Source of the DNA: Knufia peltigerae
Lineage: Eukaryota > Ascomycota > Eurotiomycetes > Chaetothyriales > Trichomeriaceae
Direction: 5' to 3'
Length of the DNA stretch: 35,020 nt
Assembly: GCA_030247855.1 (NCBI GenBank)
Contig: JAPDRN010000213.1
Coordinates: forward strand, 1-35,020
Shown here: in pieces, positions 29,393 to 35,020 of the stretch
Layout of the letters: each line of letters begins with the position of its first letter
How positions within the stretch are numbered: the first letter of the stretch is position 1
Position numbers and translations under genes: made by a program
The notes under the pieces: model-generated
Database searches by the model: none
The model's input: the letters and a program-made list of their open reading frames with translations, nothing else
What the model was told of the DNA's origin: nothing

Positions 29393-30580
29393 ATGAAGAC
29401 TGCTATATATGACGCTTTAATCATTGGTGCTGGCCCTGCTGGCCTTTCTACCGCCCTGGGATTGTCCAGAGTTCACCGCACCAAGGTCGTCTTCACTCGG
29501 CCGCAGAATGCAGGCTTCAGAAACGAGGGTGCACATGAGATTCACAATGTGTTGACCAGGGATTGCACTCCGCCTGGGGAGTTTCGCCGAATCGCCAGAG
29601 AACAAATTGAGAGGTACGGTACTACGGAGTTCATCGAAGCAGATATTACTACGCTCAAGAAGGTCGAACCGACAATTACAGAAGGGAGGACTCCTTCTCC
29701 AAGCTATTTCGAAGCTACTGATGGCGAGGGACGGAGTTGGCGTGGAAGAAAACTTGTCCTGGCTACAGGTTCCGTCGAAGTCCTGCCAACAGATATTCCT
29801 GGATACAAGGAAAACTGGCCACAAAATATGTTCGTCCTTCCTGGGGTCATTCTCCTTGCATAGGTGCACGCCTGCTAATATCAGGTTTTAGATTTCAGTG
29901 TTTATTCTGTGACGGTCACGAACGTTCCCACTTGCCAGTCGGCATCATAGGACTGTCTCCATTCCTTGCCCATGCGGCCCAGATGGTAGTTTTCCTAGTT
30001 ACCGAGTCGTCTGGACCACCGATTATATTCAGTAACGGCCTAATCCCAGACACCGAGCCTATGCAGAAGACCCTGGAAACTGTTCGCGCTCTAGGTTTCA
30101 AGATCGAGAGTCGCAGGATTGCACGACTTGTGCCTGAGCAAGCGCCGAATATCGGAGTCAACGTCGTGTTCGAAGATGGAAATAGCACTCACGTCGGTTA
30201 CTTGACTGACAGACCGATAACCGTATTGTCCAGTAGACACCTGATTGACCAACTTGGACTGGAGGTCGAAGTCCATCCTGTCATGGGAGAGATCATTAAG
30301 GGTGTCGAGCTTGGGGGTGTCACTACGGTGCCAGGAGTGTTTATTGCTGGCGATGCTGCAACAGCGCTCAAGGCAGCCACGAACGCAGTCAGCTCAGGTA
30401 CGTCGTCTTATCTCCATAACCGAGCTGATATCTGTTTGAATGCAGCCTCCGTACACCTTCGTTCTTGTCTCTAACTGATATCTTCTCTGAATAGGCTCGA
30501 ATGTTGCAGCCGTCATGACCCAGCAATTGGCCGCAGAGAATCTGCAGGAGATCCTCGCATCCCGTCAAGGTTTGTGTTAG
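29393..30580 (+). CDS. FAD-dependent dithiol oxidase of the thioredoxin-reductase fold, GliT-like
   Basis: Flavoenzyme that closes the transannular disulfide of ETP dithiols and so protects the producer. Three exons (29393-29829, 29892-30397, 30495-30580), introns 62 and 97 bases, 342 residues, close to the usual length. The FAD-binding motif LIIGAGPAGLSTA is at residues 9-21. The first splice joins to give the redox motif FQCLFCDGHER (CxxC at about 149 and 152), and GVFIAGDAATALKAATNA is the second FAD-contact motif near the C-terminus. The CLFC form is characteristic of the GliT/SirT/HlmI group rather than housekeeping thioredoxin reductase. Unlike most cluster genes it lacks a close CGG-N-CCG copy, suggesting separate control. 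An ATG at 29348 in the same frame is an alternative start. Confidence 0.92.
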
Positions 30581-30866
30581 TTGATGTATGAGACAACATA
30601 GACTCTTAAAAGTGTCTTTTCGTGATTGTTTAGGGTGTTCGAGAGGCAGTAAGCTCTCCATCTGTCCATTATCTACTCCTGCAAAGTTTATAGCCTTGTC
30701 AACCACTTGTAGCTGCCTCGTCTACGACCTTAGATCTGCCGAGGTGCAGAGGCTCATTTCGTCTTTGACGCTGGTCCTAAAATTTCTTTGATAGAATGAA
30801 TTACTGCCATACAGTCTCTATACTTCAATACTTTGATTCATCATTGCGATTCTCTGCTTCTACTAT

Positions 30867-32822
30867 CTAACTGGTCGAGACAGGTATAAACTTGAGAAAA
30901 GGTCCGTTTTTCTCTCCTGCTGCGAAGTGATCCTTGACGTGAAACTCGAGAGGCAGGGGATCGCGAGATTTAATCTCAAACGAGTACGCCAGCCGAGCAA
31001 CGGTCAAGTAGATGGAGTGGTAAGCCATATTTTTACCAATGCATCCACGGGTACCTGTGCTGAATGGGTACCAACACGACCGTAATTTCTGAATCTGTTC
31101 CTCAGAATCAACCATCCAGCGCTCTGGTTTGAAGATCTGGGGGTCGGGGTAGACGTCGGGGTCGCGATGAACTGTCCAAGTTGGGACCCCGACTTGAGCA
31201 GCGGGTGGCATGTAGTATCCGTCGATGGTGCCTCCCTCAGGTGCTTCCCTTGTCAGATAGCCAGGGACACCGGGAGACATTCGAAGCGCTTCATCGACAC
31301 AGGCTCGCATGTACTTACACTCTAGCAATTTTTTCCCGCCGAGAATATCGTCGACAGAGGAGAAGGTGGTTCGAATTTCTTGCTTGAGTTTGTTGTAGCA
31401 CTCCGGGTAGCGAGCTAGGTAGAAATAAAGGCCCGAGAGAGCTGTTCCGGTTGTATCGCTGGCTGACCGGAGTTAGACCCTCCGCATTGTCCTTTAAGAT
31501 ATAGCTTACTTACCAGCAATGATGAGAACCACAGCCTCGTCAGAGAGTTCCTTGAATCCCATGCTCTCCCCAGTTTCCTTGTCCTTATGATTGAGGAGGA
31601 GCTTAAAAATATCAGCCGGGCCATTACCCGACTTCTCCTGTTCTATGCGATAAGATACTTGCTTGTCGACATAGGAGCGAAATCTCTTGTTGTCCGACAT
31701 GATTTTTAAAAACAAAAGAGGGGCCAACCCCCAATGTTCGATCTTGGGATATGTTCCCAACTGAAGGACCCCTTCTTTAGCGTCTAAAAGCGGTCTCGAG
31801 AAAGGCCTGAACTTACAATGACCTGGCTATGCTGATAAGCATCAATCAAGGGCTGGATGAAATGGTGGTCGTCTTTAGTGAGCATATCATAACTCTGGCT
31901 GAAGGTGAGCGTTCCCATGATGTCGTAGGTGAGATAGGAAAACCACCGAGACATATTTTTGTATTCACCACCAAATGTATTGGCATCGGGCAGTTGCTTA
32001 CAAAATAGCCGGATCTTGTCTAATATGACGGGTTCGTAAGACCTGATGGCAGACTCGCTCATAGCATACGAGATGATTCTTCGCTTGCGAGCGTGAACGA
32101 CTTTGTCAGTCGTGCTGGCCAGATTCTTTGTTCAGGCTTTAGTGACTATATTTCCATCTTTGAGAAACACCACTTACGACGAGGAGCTGCTTTTCCTTGG
32201 GTCCTCGAGTGTAGAACATGGCCTGGTTGAGACGTTAGGGGTAGTCCAATCGTCATTCTCATTCACATACCTTTTCGAAGCGAGTTCCTGGACCGTACAT
32301 TGCTGGAGACAGTCAGCAATCCTGAATCATCATCTTTTCGATACAGATGTTACGGACTTTTAATTGCATTCGGTGTGCATATCGAGACCAGATTCGGTTC
32401 TACCCGAACAACTTTGCCTTGTTCTGGTCAGTGGTAGTTCAGACTCGGGAAACAAGTTCAAAGTAGAAGCAGAAAGTACCATATCTTTTGTGCAGTTTGT
32501 CGATGGCGAGATGCCTGTCGCCTGTCCATGCCCAGTAAAGACTGGGCAAGATGCTGATACGCCAAAGCAATGGCCCCTGATACTGCGACAGAGGGTGAAA
32601 GTAAAGACGATAAACGACCGAACAAAGACACTGCCAGTGAAGACAATCAAGGTCAATGCCTTGATGCTTTCGTAGATATTAAGGCTTCCTCACCCAGATC
32701 ACAAAGGCTATCGAAGTTGCAGCTGCAACTACTGGAAGACTAGCTACATCTTCAGGCTTTCGTGTTAGCTGCACTATTTGGCCACTGATTTCCCTGGCAA
32801 TGGAGATCTCTTTATCTGACAT
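30867..32822 (-). CDS. Cytochrome P450 (fourth of four), eight exons
   Basis: ER-anchored monooxygenase of 522 residues. Exons on the minus strand: 32694-32822, 32480-32630, 32358-32417, 32271-32302, 32178-32222, 31817-32125, 31514-31760, 30867-31462; introns 48-63 bases; every join is in phase. Rebuilt motifs show the joins are right: FHPLSQYQGP after the anchor, LYWAWTGDRHLAIDKLHKRY, YGPGTRF, ASTTDKVVHARKRRI, helix I AASDTTGT, ExxR as EALR, and haem loop FSTGTRGCIGK with the ligand Cys at about 465. These features fit the benzoate-4-monooxygenase-like/CYP3-clan fungal P450s common in clusters. It is the last gene of the cluster on this side. A CGG-N-CCG copy lies about 213 bases upstream. 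Confidence 0.87.
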
Positions 32823-33650
32823 TATTGGCGGCGACTTGAGCTGTCTGACTTCCTATATTGGCTGAAGATACTTGAAAGAGGAGGCACCTATGTAAGGATA
32901 ACCATCTAGACAGTCGCTAATCTTACAATTAAGCCCTTCCGGAATACACGAGCCGGGAGGAACTCACTGACAAAACATCGGAAACCGACAGTCTGTGCTC
33001 GATGAGGGGACGAGCTCAGTCGGTGCCCATTCTGCGGTCCGATATTGAAATCCAATGGCATATCTACCTATGGATCACTGTGGGGCGGATGGCCCCAGGT
33101 TCGGCCGTCGGCACATGTACTTGGACCGTCAAGAGAGCAACGTGGGCATGCATTCGCGCTTCTCTTCGCCGGAAAAGAAGCCCTTGACAAGCCTTTATGG
33201 GCTGAGAGCAGACCGCCAAGTGACGGAAGTCCAGAGTCCGTCAAGACCCTTGATTTTGCAGGTGTATGCTTAGCATACTACGCAGACCGCCACCGGGATA
33301 CCCCCCACGAAGGTGGACAAGCTTGTAGGAGGCCGCATGCTGACTCAACGGCAGCAAGGCAAAGGTGGGTTAAATTCCAGATGGCAACAACACTGGAAAG
33401 CCGCAGAACATGAAGCAGAAGTGAAACCTCCAGAACACCGATGGAGACTACGAGCACGATTTGATCGAGAATGAGCCGCAATGCGTGGTTCTGTAAAGCA
33501 GTTATCATTGACTTCATATCATAAACAAGAAACCATCTTCTAGGAAGGCAGTCCATACACGGGTTGTTTGCCATCCCACCGTAACCAAAGCACCCGCTCA
33601 TATACTGACAAGGAAATATCACCACGATAATGAGGGAAAGTATATACCAA
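32823..33650. other. Promoter of the last P450 and unassigned sequence
   Basis: Near the P450 this region holds one CGG-N-CCG copy. Further out, a minus-strand open stretch (33278-33625, 115 codons, first codon not ATG, internal ATGs present) encodes a hydrophobic segment and several cysteines but no family I recognise, and overlapping + strand frames are equally undistinguished. I do not call a gene here. Confidence 0.45.
33035..33041. promoter_or_regulatory. CGG-N-CCG palindrome (CGGTCCG), fourth P450 promoter
   Basis: The copy is about 213 bases upstream of the ATG at 32822 and is the rightmost copy seen. Context CTGCGGTCCGATATT. Confidence 0.58.
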
Positions 33651-35020
33651 AGCCGTCAAGCCATGCCCTCTTCCGTTTTTAACGATATAGTTGCTTCACC
33701 TATTACCATATCTTGAGGCAAGAAACCCTGCATTATTTAACCTCATAACTAGTTATCCGCTTTAGCCATCTATACTTAACTAACCTTGATATCTAGGGCA
33801 AGTTAGGGTGCTTCCTCTGTCCTCTTTTTCATAGGACTCTTCTAGGGACTGGTAAGCTTCCATGGTGGTCTAGCTCACACATTCTTAAGGGGCTATCTAT
33901 CTGCCTTTACTACTGATACCCAGTACTTTAGCCTTTTATATACTCCGCCGTCAAACTTCTCCTTGCATGTGCGCAGGCTTTCCCCCCCCCTTAACTTTCT
34001 TAAATCCTAATTACCGAAGGTCTTCTCGTAATGTATTACACTTGGTAAACGTTAGTAAAGTAGTAATAAGACTATTATAAAGGTCTAGATAGATAGTAAG
34101 ATACTATGTTATTTCCCACTTAACCTCACTAACATATAAAGCTACTAGGTATGACAGCCTTAGAGATAAAAATGTGCATATAGATAACTATAGGTCTCAT
34201 TAGCCTTAAGAATAGGGACAATATAAGATAAGATAGGAAAATCCAGAAGACTTCTTTAGTGACATTAATAACCTCCTTATACTAAACATAATATGGCTAA
34301 GACATATATATTTAGGACATAAAATCTAATAGCTACTTTTTATCTAGAGTACTATATAGTCTAATGAACTATATAGAGTAATAAACCATAAAACTCTATC
34401 TAGTCGCGTTTAATTATCACTCCTATTAATCATGGGTTACTAACGCACTTCTAAAGTAGCTAATCTTAAAGAGTAAGTCTAGAAGGCTATCCTAGCATAT
34501 CGAAATTAAGAATATAAGTCTATTCACGCTACTACCGCCACTTTTAATGTGTTATATTAAACCTTATTATGTTAGCTTATTAAAGAACTTTTACATACTT
34601 AAGCTATAGAAACAGTTTAAATCCTTTTAAATATAGAAAAAAAGACACTTATATAATAAGTCTTATAATATATATACATTAAATTACTTATTATATTAGT
34701 ATTATTAATTAAGCTAACTAAATTAATTCGCTATAAATATATTTAATATATATTATAAAATTTAGTCTCCACTAAAATTATTACTCTAATTAGCTATAAA
34801 TAACTTTATTACTTTCTTAATTATTACTTAACTATTTAAAGTATTTATATAAAGTAATTTAAGGCTATATAGTTTAATAATACATTATATAATAAGGTTA
34901 AAGTGTGATTTAATATAGTTATTACTAAATTTTAAGAGTGTACCTATAATAATTTTAATATTTAGAATATAAATAAATCTAGTTTTAAAGTTAAAAAGAG
35001 TTAAATAATAAAGGTCTTAA
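33651..35020. other. AT-rich block, probably RIP-mutated, no gene
   Basis: Composition falls sharply into AT-rich, TpA-rich sequence that continues to the window edge, matching the block beside the telomere. I see no intact reading frame and no identifiable transposon remnant. Confidence 0.7.

Noticed and set aside
1..35020. CRISPR arrays, tRNA/rRNA genes, intact transposons
   Set aside because: None seen; the only tandem repeat is the telomere tract, and the AT-rich blocks hold no readable transposon protein.

Overview
This window is a chromosome end of a filamentous ascomycete fungus. It opens with about 77 bases of CCCTAA telomere repeat (the TTAGGG type). The genes have short introns of 48-130 bases with fungal splice signals, encode no bacterial-type operons, and include a Zn2Cys6 regulator. 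The genus cannot be fixed from the sequence alone.

Layout: telomere (1-77); an AT-rich, TpA-rich, gene-free block to about 1.38 kb; a 1.2 kb stretch with only coding-like fragments; then a compact secondary-metabolite gene cluster from 2.6 to 32.8 kb; a short unassigned stretch; and from about 33.65 kb to the end another AT-rich gene-free block. Both AT-rich blocks look like RIP-mutated subtelomeric DNA.

Cluster genes in order: membrane O-acyltransferase of the wax-synthase type (+), AflR-type Zn2Cys6 regulator (-), GliC-like P450 (+), siderophore-transporter-like MFS (+), plant-type O-methyltransferase (+), GliG-like glutathione S-transferase (+), second P450 (+), DUF1857 protein (+), membrane dipeptidase of the GliJ type (-), drug-efflux MFS of the GliA type (+), peroxisomal acyl-CoA ligase (-), class I methyltransferase (+), hotdog thioesterase (+), peroxisomal enoyl-CoA hydratase/isomerase (+), third P450 (-), GliT-like dithiol oxidase (+), fourth P450 (-). 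I rebuilt exon structures from splice signals and checked phase for every multi-exon gene.

How they fit: glutathione transferase, dipeptidase, GliT-like oxidase, GliC-like P450, methyltransferases and the GliA-type pump form a tailoring and self-protection set known from epidithiodiketopiperazine (ETP) pathways such as gliotoxin. The ligase and hydratase both end in the peroxisomal signal SKL and, with the thioesterase and membrane acyltransferase, look like an acyl side-chain supply line. The core NRPS and the C-S lyase are absent from the window, so the cluster is either split, continues outside, or makes something different.

The strongest new signal is regulatory. A short palindrome, CGG-N-CCG, occurs in nearly every promoter of the cluster, usually 40-215 bases before the start codon (15 copies between genes; only two noticed inside genes). 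It is probably the binding site of the cluster's own Zn2Cys6 regulator and marks both cluster edges.
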